Assembly (NCBI RefSeq): GCF_943372915.1
Contig: NZ_CALSAN010000024.1
Span: 1 to 64,000, forward strand
Reading direction: 5' to 3'
From: Ferrovibrio terrae_A
Lineage (GTDB): Bacteria > Pseudomonadota > Alphaproteobacteria > Ferrovibrionales > Ferrovibrionaceae
DNA length: 64,000 bases
Each line of letters starts with the position of its first letter. The first letter of the stretch is position 1. Both the position numbers and the translations under genes were made by a program. Positions 8,557-17,217 of the stretch are shown here, one piece after another. The notes under the pieces were generated by a model, which worked only from the letters and a program-made list of their open reading frames with translations, was not told where the DNA came from and made no database searches.

Positions 8557-9527
8557 AGCGCGCGATCCTGACCATAGCCTTGATGCTGGCGGCAGGATCA
8601 GCCGCCGCCTTTGATTTGCAGGGCCATCGTGGTGCGCGCGGCCTGGCGCCTGAAAACACCCTGCCCGCCTTCGCCACCGCGCTCACGCTCGGCGTCACCA
8701 CACTGGAGCTCGACGTCAATCTCAGCCGCGACGGCAAGCTGGTGGTCGGGCATGACCCGGTGCTGCTGCCGCATCTGGCCCGGATCGACGGCAAGTGGAT
8801 CACCTCGCCCGGCCCGGCGATCTGGCACAGCACGCTGGACGAATTGCAGCGCTATGATGTCGGTCGCCTCGATCCGGCCAGCCGCTACGGCCAGACCTAT
8901 CCCGAGCAGAAGCCGGTGGATGGCACCCGCATGCCGCTGCTGGAGCAGGTGTTTGCGCTGGCGGCGAAAAGCGGCCATGCGGATCTGCGTTTCAACATCG
9001 AGACCAAGCTCAGCCCGCTGAAGCCCGACGAGAGCGCGCCACCGGAACAGTTCGCCCAGGCGCTGGTGCTGGCGATCCGCCAGGCCGGCCTCGGCCATCG
9101 CAGCAGCATGCAGTCCTTCGACTGGCGCACCCTGCGCGAGGCGGCCAGGCTGGCGCCGGAGATTGCGCGCGTGCATCTCACCATCGAGGGCACCACCAGC
9201 GACAACGTGCAGCGCGGCCAGCCCGGCGCCAGCCCATGGCTCGGCGGGCTGGATGCCGATGATTTCACCTCGACCCCGGCGCTGGTGAAAGCCGCCGGCG
9301 GCCAGGTCTGGTCGCCCTTCTGGCGCAATGTCACCCCGGCCCTGGTGGCCGAGGCGCAGCAGCTTGGCCTGCAGGTGATCCCCTGGACGGTCAACGATCC
9401 GGCCGAGATGGAGCGGCAGATCGCCATGAAGGTCGATGGCCTGATCTCGGACTATCCCGATCGCCTGCGCGCCGTGATGCAGGCCCGGGGCATGGCGCTG
9501 CCGCGGCCATCGCCTGTTACGCCATAG
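8553..9527 (+). CDS. Secreted glycerophosphodiester phosphodiesterase
   Basis: A 324-residue GDPD-family enzyme hydrolysing glycerophosphodiesters to glycerol-3-phosphate and an alcohol. An N-terminal signal peptide (MKRAILTIALMLAAGSAAA) indicates periplasmic export. The family core begins at FDLQGHRGARGLAPENTLPA, with the catalytic HRG, the metal-binding Glu-Asp pair in TLELDVNLSRDG and the second histidine in VVGHDPV. The C-terminal strand IPWTVNDPAEM is also typical. It overlaps rnr by 4 bp (ATGA). A cytoplasmic GDPD homologue lies at 20099-20854, so the window holds one exported and one cytosolic version. Confidence 0.92.
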   Translation: MKRAILTIALMLAAGSAAAFDLQGHRGARGLAPENTLPAFATALTLGVTTLELDVNLSRDGKLVVGHDPVLLPHLARIDGKWITSPGPAIWHSTLDELQRYDVGRLDPASRYGQTYPEQKPVDGTRMPLLEQVFALAAKSGHADLRFNIETKLSPLKPDESAPPEQFAQALVLAIRQAGLGHRSSMQSFDWRTLREAARLAPEIARVHLTIEGTTSDNVQRGQPGASPWLGGLDADDFTSTPALVKAAGGQVWSPFWRNVTPALVAEAQQLGLQVIPWTVNDPAEMERQIAMKVDGLISDYPDRLRAVMQARGMALPRPSPVTP

Positions 9528-9685
9528 ACCGGCATGCCATAAAACTGCCGTATCCCGCTGCCACTGTGGTTGTGCGGCAAAATCGCCGCGGACCGGTTTC
9601 AGGGCTTCCCAGGCCCCGCTTACGGGGCTAAAAGGGCGCCGCGCTGCACCGCCGGGTCAGCGCCGGAACACCAGGGACGGCCAGC

Positions 9686-10672
9686 ATGATTACTGCCTAC
9701 CTGCCGCATGGCGGCCAGCTGCAACGTATCGAGCTTACCCCTGACTCGACCCTGCCCGAGGGTGTCGTGTGGATCGACCTGCTCGAACCGAGCCAGGCCG
9801 AAGCCAAGGCCGTCGAACGCCTGCTCGGCATCGAAGTCCCGACCCGTGAAGAGATGCAGGAGATCGAGATCTCCAGCCGCCTGTATCGCGAAGGCGATGC
9901 CAGCTTCATGACGGCCAATATCCTCTATCACGCCGAAACGCCGCAGCCGCAGACCACGGCCGTCACCTTCATGCGCACGCCGCGCGCCACCGTGACCCTG
10001 CGCTACGCCGATCCGCAGTCCTTCCGCCAGTTCGTCGCCCGCGCCCAGCGCCAGCCGGCGCTGCTGGTCTCGCCCGATGCAGCACTCTGCGGCATCCTCG
10101 ATGCCGTGATCGATCGCGCCGCCGACGTGCTGGAAATCGGCAGCAAGGATCTCGACACCATCTCGCGCGACATCTTCGGCTACGACCGCAAGCCCGATGA
10201 AGTTCCTGATGACGAGTCCGACCTGGAAGCGGTGGTGCGCAAGCTCGGCCATATCGAGGACCTGAACTCGCGCATCCGTGACAGCCTGCTGTCGCTGACC
10301 CGCCTGATCGCCTTCCTGACACTGACCATGGCCGAGCAGCGCGGCACCAAGGAAAGCCGCACCTGGCTGAAGACGCTGGCGCGCGACGTGCAGTCGCTGA
10401 ACGAACAGGCCGCCTTCCTCGCGCATAAAGGCAACTTCCTGCTCGATGCGACGCTGGGCCTGATCAACATCCAGCAGACCAAGATCATCAAGATCTTCTC
10501 GGTGGCCGCCACGGTGTTCCTGCCGCCGACCCTGATCGCCAGCATCTACGGCATGAACTTCCAGCATATGCCGGAGCTGAACTGGAACTTCGGCTATCCG
10601 ATGGCCATCCTGCTGATGATCGCCTCGGCCGTGCTGCCCTACTGGTGGTTCAAGCGTAAGGGCTGGCTGTGA
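9686..10672 (+). CDS. corA: CorA-family magnesium/divalent cation channel
   Basis: A 328-residue inner-membrane pentameric channel subunit. The long N-terminal part (1-260) is the cytoplasmic funnel, rich in helices (DLNSRIRDSLLSLTRLI). Two C-terminal transmembrane helices follow, the first ending in the signature GMN (SIYGMNFQHMPEL), which forms the periplasmic selectivity loop. The C-terminus is basic (WWFKRKGWL), as in other CorA proteins. A 158-bp leader precedes it, with a GC-rich 6-bp hairpin (9613-9628) but no recognisable riboswitch. The stop overlaps the next gene as GTGA. Confidence 0.95.
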   Translation: MITAYLPHGGQLQRIELTPDSTLPEGVVWIDLLEPSQAEAKAVERLLGIEVPTREEMQEIEISSRLYREGDASFMTANILYHAETPQPQTTAVTFMRTPRATVTLRYADPQSFRQFVARAQRQPALLVSPDAALCGILDAVIDRAADVLEIGSKDLDTISRDIFGYDRKPDEVPDDESDLEAVVRKLGHIEDLNSRIRDSLLSLTRLIAFLTLTMAEQRGTKESRTWLKTLARDVQSLNEQAAFLAHKGNFLLDATLGLINIQQTKIIKIFSVAATVFLPPTLIASIYGMNFQHMPELNWNFGYPMAILLMIASAVLPYWWFKRKGWL

Positions 10673-11067
10673 CGCTGCCCCCGGCGCTCGACGATCTGGT
10701 TGAGCGGCCAACCGGCGAAGCGATGTGGCGCGGCTGGCGCCAGCGGTGCCCGCGCTGCGGCAGCGGGCGCATGTATGGCCGTTATCTCAAGGTCGAGCCG
10801 GTCTGCACGCAATGCGGTCTCGCACTGGCGGGCCATCGCGCCGACGATGCGCCGCCCTATTTCACCATCCTAATCGTCGGCCATATCATCGTGCCGCTGA
10901 TGCTGATGTTCGAGCAGCGCCTGCAGCCGCCGGACTGGCAGCATATGGCGCTGTGGCCGCCACTGACGCTGCTGCTCTGCCTGTGGCTGCTGCCGCGCAT
11001 CAAGGGCGTTCTCATCGGCCTGCAATGGGCCCGGCGCATGCACGGCTTCGGCAGCGAGCCGCATTAA
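10669..11067 (+). CDS. DUF983 membrane protein
   Basis: A 132-residue protein of the DUF983 family, common in Alphaproteobacteria and of unknown function. The N-terminal soluble part carries two CxxC pairs (CPRCGSGRMYG and VCTQCGLAL), probably binding zinc. Two hydrophobic helices follow (ILIVGHIIVPLMLMF and LTLLLCLWLLPRIKGVLIG). The GTG start at 10669 overlaps the corA stop by 4 bp, so the genes are translationally coupled. In other genomes DUF983 genes often lie near Nudix genes, as here. Confidence 0.88.
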   Translation: MTLPPALDDLVERPTGEAMWRGWRQRCPRCGSGRMYGRYLKVEPVCTQCGLALAGHRADDAPPYFTILIVGHIIVPLMLMFEQRLQPPDWQHMALWPPLTLLLCLWLLPRIKGVLIGLQWARRMHGFGSEPH

Positions 11068-11090
11068 GCCATTTGGCCTATACTGGGCCG

Positions 11091-11795
11091 ATGGGAAACG
11101 CCGAATCGCCCCCTGCCAAAAAGCCGCCGCAGCCGATCCGGGACGCCGCCACGCTGGTGCTCTGGCGCCGGCGCGCGGGCCAGCTGGAAGTGCTGATGGG
11201 CGAGCGCCATGGCGCCAGCACCTTTATGCCGAACCGCTATGTGTTTCCCGGCGGCCGCCTCGATCTCAACGATTACCGCATCCACCCCGCGGCTGCCCTC
11301 AACCCGGTCAGCACCGCGCGGCTCGCACGCTGCAAGGGCACCGGGCCGCGCAAGGGCCTGGCGCTGGCCCTGGCGGCGATCCGCGAAACGTTTGAGGAAA
11401 GCGGCCTACGCATTGCCGGACCGGCCATGCCGGCGGCAAAGCCAGCCCCGGCGGGCTGGCGCACCTTCTGCACCGGCGGCCTCGCCCCCGATCCCGCGGC
11501 GCTGCTCTACATCTGCCGCGCCATCACCCCGCCGGGCCGGCCGCGCCGCTTCGATGCGCGTTTCTTTGCCGCCCCGGCCGAGCTGGCGACCGGCGAGCTG
11601 GTGCCCTCGGCCGAACTGGACAAGCTGAGCTGGGTCACCAGGGCCGATACCGAGGGCCTGCCGCTGCCCGGCATCACCCAGTATGTGATCGCCAATCTGG
11701 AACACTGGCTCAGCCCGGCCCAGGCCGCCGACCCGGCCCAGCGGGTGCCCTTCCACCACATGCTGCGCGGCGAGCGGCAGGTGGACTGGGAGTGA
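11091..11795 (+). CDS. Nudix hydrolase, first of two tandem copies
   Basis: A 234-residue Nudix-superfamily protein. The substrate-positioning strand is NRYVFPGGRLD, and the Nudix helix follows a long insertion: AAIRETFEESGLRIAG, matching the REx2EExG core. Such enzymes cleave nucleoside diphosphates linked to another moiety, including CoA and NAD derivatives; the substrate cannot be told here. The start at 11091 comes 23 bp after the DUF983 stop; a longer frame back to 10725 overlaps DUF983. Its stop overlaps the second Nudix gene as GTGA. Confidence 0.85.
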   Translation: MGNAESPPAKKPPQPIRDAATLVLWRRRAGQLEVLMGERHGASTFMPNRYVFPGGRLDLNDYRIHPAAALNPVSTARLARCKGTGPRKGLALALAAIRETFEESGLRIAGPAMPAAKPAPAGWRTFCTGGLAPDPAALLYICRAITPPGRPRRFDARFFAAPAELATGELVPSAELDKLSWVTRADTEGLPLPGITQYVIANLEHWLSPAQAADPAQRVPFHHMLRGERQVDWE

Positions 11796-12397
11796 CCCGG
11801 CCGGTGACGCCCCCTGTCAAACCCCGGGATGCCGCCAGCCTGGTGCTGGTGCGGCAGGCGGCAGCGGGGCCGGAAGTGCTGCTCGGCCGCCGGGCCGGTA
11901 AGCACCGGTTCCTGCCCAATGTCTATGCCTTTCCGGGTGGCCGGGTGGATGTATCCGATAAGGCAGAAACTCCCCTCAAGCCATTAAATTTCATCGGGAA
12001 AGAGAACTTTGAACCCCTTGCTGTCGCGGCCGTGCGCGAGACCTGGGAGGAAACCGGCATCCTGCTCGGGGCGGTCGAAAACGGCCAGCTGCGGCCCGAC
12101 CTGTCGGGCCTGCGCTACCTGTGCCGGGCGATCACGCCATCGGAAAGCCCGATCCGCTTCCATGCCCGGTTTTTCCTACAGGATGTCAGCGGCCTGCCGC
12201 TGACGCTCGGCGGCTCGGGCGAGCTGCTGGACCTGGCTTTCCGGCCCGTGGACGAGGCCCTGCGGCTGCCACTGGCCGACATCACCGAGTTCGTGCTGCG
12301 GCTGGTCGGGCAGCTCGGTCCCGACCTGACCCCGCATCAGGCGGCATTCTGGCGCTACCGTCGGGGTAAACCCATGATTAGCTGGCATAATCCTTAA
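11792..12397 (+). CDS. Nudix hydrolase, second of two tandem copies
   Basis: A 201-residue Nudix protein, shorter than its upstream neighbour but similar in layout. It opens with KPRDAASLVLVRQ (compare IRDAATLVLWRRR in the first copy), then NVYAFPGGRVD and the Nudix helix AAVRETWEETGILLG with the REx2EExG residues intact. The shared RYLCRAIT/LYICRAIT block confirms a family duplication. GTG start at 11792 within the 4-bp overlap. The C-terminal block QAAFWRYRRGKPMISW is specific to this copy. The substrate is unknown. Confidence 0.87.
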   Translation: MTRPVTPPVKPRDAASLVLVRQAAAGPEVLLGRRAGKHRFLPNVYAFPGGRVDVSDKAETPLKPLNFIGKENFEPLAVAAVRETWEETGILLGAVENGQLRPDLSGLRYLCRAITPSESPIRFHARFFLQDVSGLPLTLGGSGELLDLAFRPVDEALRLPLADITEFVLRLVGQLGPDLTPHQAAFWRYRRGKPMISWHNP

Positions 12398-12400
12398 GCG

Positions 12401-12428
12401 TTGACATCGGGGCGCGAATCCCTATGCT
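12401..12428 (+). promoter_or_regulatory. Sigma-70-type promoter of rpmG
   Basis: A perfect -35 TTGACA (12401-12406), a 16-nt spacer and a -10 TATGCT (12423-12428, 4 of 6). Transcription would start near 12435, giving a leader of about 35 nt before rpmG. Confidence 0.6.
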
Positions 12429-12469
12429 GCGCCGCCAATCCCAGCCGCACGCATTTTTGGAACCGAGTC

Positions 12470-12637
12470 ATGGCAAAGCCGACTACCCTCAAGATCAAGC
12501 TTCTGAGCACCGCCGATACCGGCTTCTTCTACGTGACCAAGAAGAACCCGCGGACCAAGACCGAGAAGCTGTCGTTCAAGAAGTACGACCCGGTGGCCCG
12601 CAAGCATGTCGAATTCAAGGAAACCAAGATCAAGTAA
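12470..12637 (+). CDS. rpmG: 50S ribosomal protein L33
   Basis: A 55-residue basic protein of the large ribosomal subunit: MAKPTTLKIKLLSTADTGFF, then YVTKKNPRTKTEKLSFKKYD. It is the alphaproteobacterial, cysteine-free type (no CxxC zinc pairs). The ATG at 12470 is the normal start for the family; the open frame upstream runs into the promoter. It is expressed from its own promoter at 12401 and followed within 45 bp by a strong terminator, so it is a single-gene unit although it follows the Nudix genes. Confidence 0.96.
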   Translation: MAKPTTLKIKLLSTADTGFFYVTKKNPRTKTEKLSFKKYDPVARKHVEFKETKIK

Positions 12638-12679
12638 GGTTTCCCGCGCCGGCGTTCCGACGCCAGGCTGCCTGAACTA

Positions 12680-12707
12680 AAAAGCCCTGCCTTCCGGCGG
12701 GGCTTTT
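12680..12707. terminator. Bidirectional intrinsic terminator between rpmG and pleD
   Basis: A 12-bp stem (AAAAGCCCTGCC at 12680-12691, GGCGGGGCTTTT at 12696-12707, one G-T pair) with a 4-nt TTCC loop. TTTTCGTTTT follows on the plus strand and TTTTTTAGTT on the minus strand, so it can end both rpmG and the convergent pleD transcript. Confidence 0.85.
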
Positions 12708-12729
12708 CGTTTTGGGTCTCAGATCAGGA

Positions 12730-14097
12730 TCAGGATGCAGTCCGGTAGATGATCCGGTTGCGGCCGCCATTCTTGGCCTCATACAGCGCATCGTCGGCGC
12801 GCTTGAGCAGGCTGTCGGCGGTGTCGCCCCCCTGCTGCGAGGAGGTGCAGCCGATCGAGCAGGTCACCGTCAGCTCGCCGGCGCGCGTGGTCACCGGCTT
12901 GCCGCCGATCGCCTGCAGCAGGCGGTTGGCCACCACCTCGGATGATTCCAGATCGGTATCGGGCATCAGCACGACGAATTCCTCGCCGCCATAGCGGCAG
13001 GCCATGTCGATGCCGCGGATGTTGCGCACGATGCGGTTGCCGATTTCGCGCAGCACCTCATCGCCCACCGGATGGCCGTGGGTGTCGTTCACCTGCTTGA
13101 AGTGATCGAGATCGAGGATGGCGACGGCGGTGCCATGCTGGCTCGCGCTCTGCGCCAGCAGGGTGGCCAGATGCGAGGCCATGTAGCGGCGATTGTAGAG
13201 GCCGGTGAGCGGATCGGTGACCGCCATTTCCATGCTCTGCTGGTAATGCAGGCGCAGGCGGTCCTGATAGCGCTTGCGGCGCACCTGGGCGCGCAGGCGG
13301 GCGATGAATTCGTTGCGGTCGATCGGGCGCACCACATAGTCGGTGACGCCGATCTCCAGGCCCTTCACCAGCTGCTTCTGGTCGTCCGGCCCCACCAGCA
13401 GCAGGATAGGCACATTGCGGGTTTCCTCGGTGGTGCGGAACTGCGAGCAGAGCCGCAGGCCATCGGGATTCTGCAGGCTGAGGCTGACCACAACGGAATC
13501 GTATTCGACCTGACGGGCGCGATGCAGGGCATCCAGGCCATCGGCGGTCATTTCGGTGCGGAACTGGCCTTCGATCATGCGCTGCAGGCGCACCTGGTCG
13601 CGCGGATTGTCTTCCACCAGCAGGATCTGCGCCGCCGCGTAATCCTCGTCCAGGCTCGGCACCGGCGGCGAGATCACGCCCAGCGAGGCCGAGGTGCGCT
13701 CGCGCATGCGCAGTTCATCGAGCATCAGCTTGACGCGCAAGAGCGAGCGCACGCGCGCGAACATCGCGATGTCGTCGACCGGCTTGGTGAGGAAATCGTC
13801 GGCGCCGGCACTCAGGCCCTGCACGCGGTCTTCCGGATCGCCCAGCGCGGTGACCATGATCACCGGGATATGAGCCGTGTCGGGATCGCCCTTCAGCCGC
13901 CGGCAGACCTCGAAGCCGTCCATGCCCGGCATCATCACGTCGAGCAGGATCAGGTCGGGCTTCAGGCCAGCCGCTGCTTCCAGCGCTTCCGGCCCGCTGC
14001 TCGCGGCGATCACTTCGTAGTATTCACTGGTCAGCTTGGCTTCCAGCACCTTTACGTTGGTGCGGATGTCGTCGACGACCAGAATGCGCGCGGTCAT
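12730..14097 (-). CDS. pleD: Diguanylate cyclase response regulator PleD
   Basis: A 455-residue protein with REC-REC-GGDEF layout. Receiver 1 (1-120) has the phosphoacceptor aspartate in LILLDVMMPGMDG and the lysine in FLTKPV. Receiver 2 (about 150-275) has lost the acceptor Asp (VVVSLSLQNPDG), as expected of the adaptor receiver used for dimerisation. The GGDEF domain carries the active site RYGGEEF and the inhibitory I-site RxxD (RGID) five residues before it, so product inhibition by c-di-GMP should be intact. In Caulobacter PleD controls polar development and the swarmer-to-stalked transition. It lies 22 bp downstream of divK and is probably cotranscribed. Confidence 0.96.
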   Translation of the reverse strand: MTARILVVDDIRTNVKVLEAKLTSEYYEVIAASSGPEALEAAAGLKPDLILLDVMMPGMDGFEVCRRLKGDPDTAHIPVIMVTALGDPEDRVQGLSAGADDFLTKPVDDIAMFARVRSLLRVKLMLDELRMRERTSASLGVISPPVPSLDEDYAAAQILLVEDNPRDQVRLQRMIEGQFRTEMTADGLDALHRARQVEYDSVVVSLSLQNPDGLRLCSQFRTTEETRNVPILLLVGPDDQKQLVKGLEIGVTDYVVRPIDRNEFIARLRAQVRRKRYQDRLRLHYQQSMEMAVTDPLTGLYNRRYMASHLATLLAQSASQHGTAVAILDLDHFKQVNDTHGHPVGDEVLREIGNRIVRNIRGIDMACRYGGEEFVVLMPDTDLESSEVVANRLLQAIGGKPVTTRAGELTVTCSIGCTSSQQGGDTADSLLKRADDALYEAKNGGRNRIIYRTAS

Positions 14098-14119
14098 CGC
14101 ATCACTCGGGCGCTAGAGC

Positions 14120-14494
14120 TTAAGCCTTGGGGTCAAGGAATTGCTTCACCGTCTCGATGAACTTGCCGACCGAGATAGGCTTGGCGATATAGGCGTCGCA
14201 GCCGCCTTCGCGCATCTTTTCCTCGTCGCCCTTCATGGCAAACGCGGTCACGGCGACCACCGGGATGCTGCGCAGGTTGTCGTCTTCCTTGATCCACTTG
14301 ATCACTTCCAGGCCAGAAACCTCCGGCAGCTGGATGTCCATCAGGATCAGGTCAGGCCGGTGCTTGCGCACCATGGCGAGGGCTTCCATGCCATCCTTGG
14401 TCTGCAGGGTCTGGTAGCCATGGGCGTCCAGCAGGTCGTGGAACAACTTCATGTTGAGTTCGTTGTCCTCGACGATCAATACAGTCTTGCTCAT
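14120..14494 (-). CDS. divK: Single-domain response regulator DivK
   Basis: A 124-residue receiver with no output domain. The acidic pocket is in VLIVEDNELNMKLF, the phosphoacceptor Asp in LILMDIQLPEVSG, the switch Thr in VVAVTAFAMKGD and the conserved Lys in YIAKPIS. In Alphaproteobacteria DivK is phosphorylated by PleC/DivJ and acts through DivL and CckA to control CtrA. The start at 14494 (MSKTVLIVEDN) fits the family; a purine-rich GGGGATGGGG lies upstream. It is directly upstream of pleD, the classical divK-pleD order. Confidence 0.96.
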   Translation of the reverse strand: MSKTVLIVEDNELNMKLFHDLLDAHGYQTLQTKDGMEALAMVRKHRPDLILMDIQLPEVSGLEVIKWIKEDDNLRSIPVVAVTAFAMKGDEEKMREGGCDAYIAKPISVGKFIETVKQFLDPKA

Positions 14495-14613
14495 CAGGCC
14501 CCATCCCCGGATAGTATCTACTGCCGCACGCGCCGTTTTCCCTGCGTATCCAGTATTTTGTAGCATTCCCCACCGGCCGGGCCAAGCCGTTTACCGTGAC
14601 ATTCCAGCCCCAG

Positions 14614-15297
14614 ATGAGCCACAAATCCCCTGATCCGACTGCGCTTCCCGCCCCGGTAGCCGAGCAACTGGCCACCCTTGCCCTGACGCGGGGCAGGCCG
14701 CTGCTGATCGTCGATGCCGACGAGGTGCTGTTCTATTTCATGCGCGGCCTGGAGCGCTTCCTGGACGGCCGCGATCTCTATTTCGACTGGGCCTCCTATG
14801 CATTGCACGGCAACATCCGCCAGCGCCGGGACAATGCCCCGGTTGCGGCGGAAATCCTGCATCCGCTGCTGCAGCGGTTCTTTGCCGAGGCCACGGAGGA
14901 ACTGGAACCCGTGGATGGTGCTGCCGAGGCGCTGGCTGCCTTAAGCGAAACGGCACAAATCGTCGTGCTGAGCAATGTGCCGATGCCGGCGCGCGAGGCC
15001 CGCATCCGCGCCCTGGCCCGCCACGGCATGGCCTATCCGCTGATCGCAAATACCGGTCCCAAGGGGCCTGCGGTTGCCACCCTGCTGCGGCAAGTGATGG
15101 CACCGGCCGCCTTCGTGGACGATATACCTCATAATCATACGTCCGTGGCCGAGATGGCGCCCGCGACCCATCGCCTGCATTACATCGCCGACCAGCGGCT
15201 GGCCGCCCTGCTCGGCCCGGCGCCGGACTGCCATCATCGCGCCGAGACCTGGCCGGATCTGCAGGCGCATATCCACAGCCTGCTGACGCAAACGTGA
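14614..15297 (+). CDS. HAD-like hydrolase
   Basis: A 227-residue HAD-superfamily protein, probably a phosphatase. Motif I is in LLIVDADEVLFYF, motif II the Ser of VVLSNVPMP, and the lysine and acidic motif are in NTGPKGPAV and AAFVDDIPHN. The substrate is unknown. The ATG at 14614 is preferred; a GTG 18 bases upstream is in frame. Ten bases separate its stop from the ROK kinase start, suggesting one operon, and a sugar-phosphate substrate is conceivable but not shown. Confidence 0.75.
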   Translation: MSHKSPDPTALPAPVAEQLATLALTRGRPLLIVDADEVLFYFMRGLERFLDGRDLYFDWASYALHGNIRQRRDNAPVAAEILHPLLQRFFAEATEELEPVDGAAEALAALSETAQIVVLSNVPMPAREARIRALARHGMAYPLIANTGPKGPAVATLLRQVMAPAAFVDDIPHNHTSVAEMAPATHRLHYIADQRLAALLGPAPDCHHRAETWPDLQAHIHSLLTQT

Positions 15298-15307
15298 CCG
15301 CGAAACC

Positions 15308-16216
15308 GTGACGGACATGCGAATCGGGATCGATCTCGGCGGCACCAAAATCGAGGCCATTGCCCTGGCGGGCGATGGCAGCATCCGGGCGCGCCGCCGC
15401 GTGCCGGCGCCGCGCGGCGACTATGCGGCCACCGTCACGGCACTGCGCGATCTGGCACAGGCGGTGGCCAGTGAAGCCGGCGCCACCGGGCCGATCGGCG
15501 TCGGTATTCCCGGCACCATCTCGCCGGCCACCGGCCTGATCAAGAATGCCAACTCGGTCTGGCTGATCGGACACCCGCTCGACCGCGATCTGGCCGCGGC
15601 CACCGGCCGCCCGGTGCGCCTGGCCAACGATGCCAACTGTTTTGCCCTGTCAGAAGCCAGTGATGGCGCCGGCGCCGGCCATGGCGTGGTGTTCGGCGTC
15701 ATTCTCGGCACCGGCTGCGGCTCCGGCATCGTTGTCGATGGCCGCGTGCTGACCGGCCCCAATGCCATTGCCGGGGAATGGGGCCACAATCCCCTGCCCT
15801 GGCCGCAGCCCGATGAACTGCCCGGACCGCAATGCTATTGCGGCAAGCGCGGCTGCCAGGAAACCTTCCTCGCCGGCACCGGACTGGAACGCGATTTCCT
15901 GGAGCAGACAGGGCGCGACCTGAAGGCGGCCGCCATCGCCACGGCTGCCGAGGCCGGCGATGCGCAGGCCGAAGCGGCCTTGCAGCGCTACGAGCACCGG
16001 CTCGCACGCGGCCTTGCCGCCATCCTCAACGTGGTCGATCCCGATATCGTGGTGCTGGGCGGCGGCCTGTCGAATCTCGACCGGCTCTATCGCAATGTGC
16101 CGAAGCTCTGGGGCGCCTTCGTCTTCTCCGACACGGTGAGCACACCGCTGGTGAAGAACCGCCATGGTGACAGTTCCGGCGTGCGTGGTGCTGCCTGGCT
16201 GTGGCCGCCGGCCTAG
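15308..16216 (+). CDS. ROK-family sugar kinase (fructokinase/Mak-like)
   Basis: A 302-residue cytoplasmic kinase phosphorylating a hexose with ATP. The phosphate-binding loop is IGIDLGGTKIEA near the N-terminus. The ROK signature appears as GEWGHNPLPW followed by the zinc-binding cysteines in CYCGKRGCQE. The catalytic Asp is expected in LANDANCFALSEA. EWGHNPLPW is typical of Mak-type fructokinases, so fructose or mannose is the most likely substrate. GTG start at 15308, with an ATG at 15317 as alternative. It is convergent with eipB, 3 bp between stops. Confidence 0.88.
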   Translation: MTDMRIGIDLGGTKIEAIALAGDGSIRARRRVPAPRGDYAATVTALRDLAQAVASEAGATGPIGVGIPGTISPATGLIKNANSVWLIGHPLDRDLAAATGRPVRLANDANCFALSEASDGAGAGHGVVFGVILGTGCGSGIVVDGRVLTGPNAIAGEWGHNPLPWPQPDELPGPQCYCGKRGCQETFLAGTGLERDFLEQTGRDLKAAAIATAAEAGDAQAEAALQRYEHRLARGLAAILNVVDPDIVVLGGGLSNLDRLYRNVPKLWGAFVFSDTVSTPLVKNRHGDSSGVRGAAWLWPPA

Positions 16217-16219
16217 ATT

Positions 16220-17092
16220 TCAGCAGGCGTCGCGCGGCTTCAGTTCAAGCAGTTTCAGCGAAGCGCGGATCGCGTAATCGCCGTAATCAAACACGATGTC
16301 ATCGGCCACGCCATTCTCGTAAAGCCGATAGGCGATTTCATAATCGGGCGTGTCCTGCGCCTTGTCCGATGTGAAATAGGCCAGCCGGATGCGCCAAGAC
16401 CGCTGGCCTTTCAGCGGCTCCAGCACCGGATTTGCGCCGCTTTCAACCGGCAGTTCGCTGCCGATGAATCCGCCCACTTCGCTGTAGGCGTCCGAGGATG
16501 CGCCGTCGTAGACGCTGGCCTGCAGCCAGTTGCCGCCACTGCGCGCCAGGGCCAGCAGGCGCACCGTATGATCGGTGGGAAACAGCGTCATCGGCGGCAG
16601 AGCCAGCGCGGTGTCCTCCGGCAGGGTGAAGCGCACGCTGCCGCCGCTGCGGTTATTGACCCGGGCCTCGCCGTTCAGCTCCTGCTCAATGTCGCCGTTG
16701 ACCTCGTCCTTCATCTTGAAACGGAAGCTCTGACCATCCAGCGCCTCCCACGAATTCAGCACCATGTTGTTGAGGATGGTGCCGTCATCGGTGGTGGTCT
16801 CGATGACAAACCGCTGGTTCAGCACATAGCCATCGCAGGCATGCACGAATTCAAGACTGAGGCCTCCGGCAATGCCGCTGCGATAGTTGCGCGGATCGAG
16901 GCGGGCGACCGACAGCGTGTACAGCGCGCGATGGCTGACCAGGTTGCGGGCGATGGCCTGCATCTCGGCACTATCCTGCGCATGGGTAGCGGTCGCCGGC
17001 ACGGCCATCAGGCCAAGCAGGAGGCAAACAACCAGCACCGTGCGATACAGCGCAACTGTCATCGGGGGCAGAACTGCAATCCGGGCCATCAT
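16220..17092 (-). CDS. eipB: Cell envelope integrity protein EipB (DUF1849)
   Basis: A roughly 290-residue periplasmic protein. A hydrophobic signal peptide (TVLVVCLLLGLMAVPATATHA) is followed by a beta-rich domain that in Brucella EipB forms a spiral barrel. Two cysteines fit the disulfide conserved in the family: one in EFVHACDGYV and one as the last residue (KPRDAC). EipB is known to support envelope integrity under cell-wall stress. Family blocks visible include YRSGIAGGLSLEF and TLFPTDHTVRLLALA. The start is uncertain: ATG at 17092 is used, with 17062 also possible; neither has a strong ribosome-binding site. Confidence 0.85.
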   Translation of the reverse strand: MMARIAVLPPMTVALYRTVLVVCLLLGLMAVPATATHAQDSAEMQAIARNLVSHRALYTLSVARLDPRNYRSGIAGGLSLEFVHACDGYVLNQRFVIETTTDDGTILNNMVLNSWEALDGQSFRFKMKDEVNGDIEQELNGEARVNNRSGGSVRFTLPEDTALALPPMTLFPTDHTVRLLALARSGGNWLQASVYDGASSDAYSEVGGFIGSELPVESGANPVLEPLKGQRSWRIRLAYFTSDKAQDTPDYEIAYRLYENGVADDIVFDYGDYAIRASLKLLELKPRDAC

Positions 17093-17217
17093 CCTGCGGC
17101 CATACCTGTCACACCCTTGGGGTGGGGCGAAAATCGTGCCCCAGAATAGCCTTAGCCGGAATGGAAAGGAACCGGCCATGCCATATAAGATGGAATCGGC
17201 TTCTGCTGGAGGTTTGA

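Noticed and set aside
9613..9628. Hairpin GCCCCG-CTTA-CGGGGC upstream of corA as riboswitch or terminator
   Set aside because: Only 6 bp, no T-tract and no resemblance to a known magnesium riboswitch.
12401..12469. Longer N-terminus for rpmG starting at TTG 12401
   Set aside because: The TTG is the first base triplet of a perfect -35 element and L33 has a fixed length of about 55 residues.
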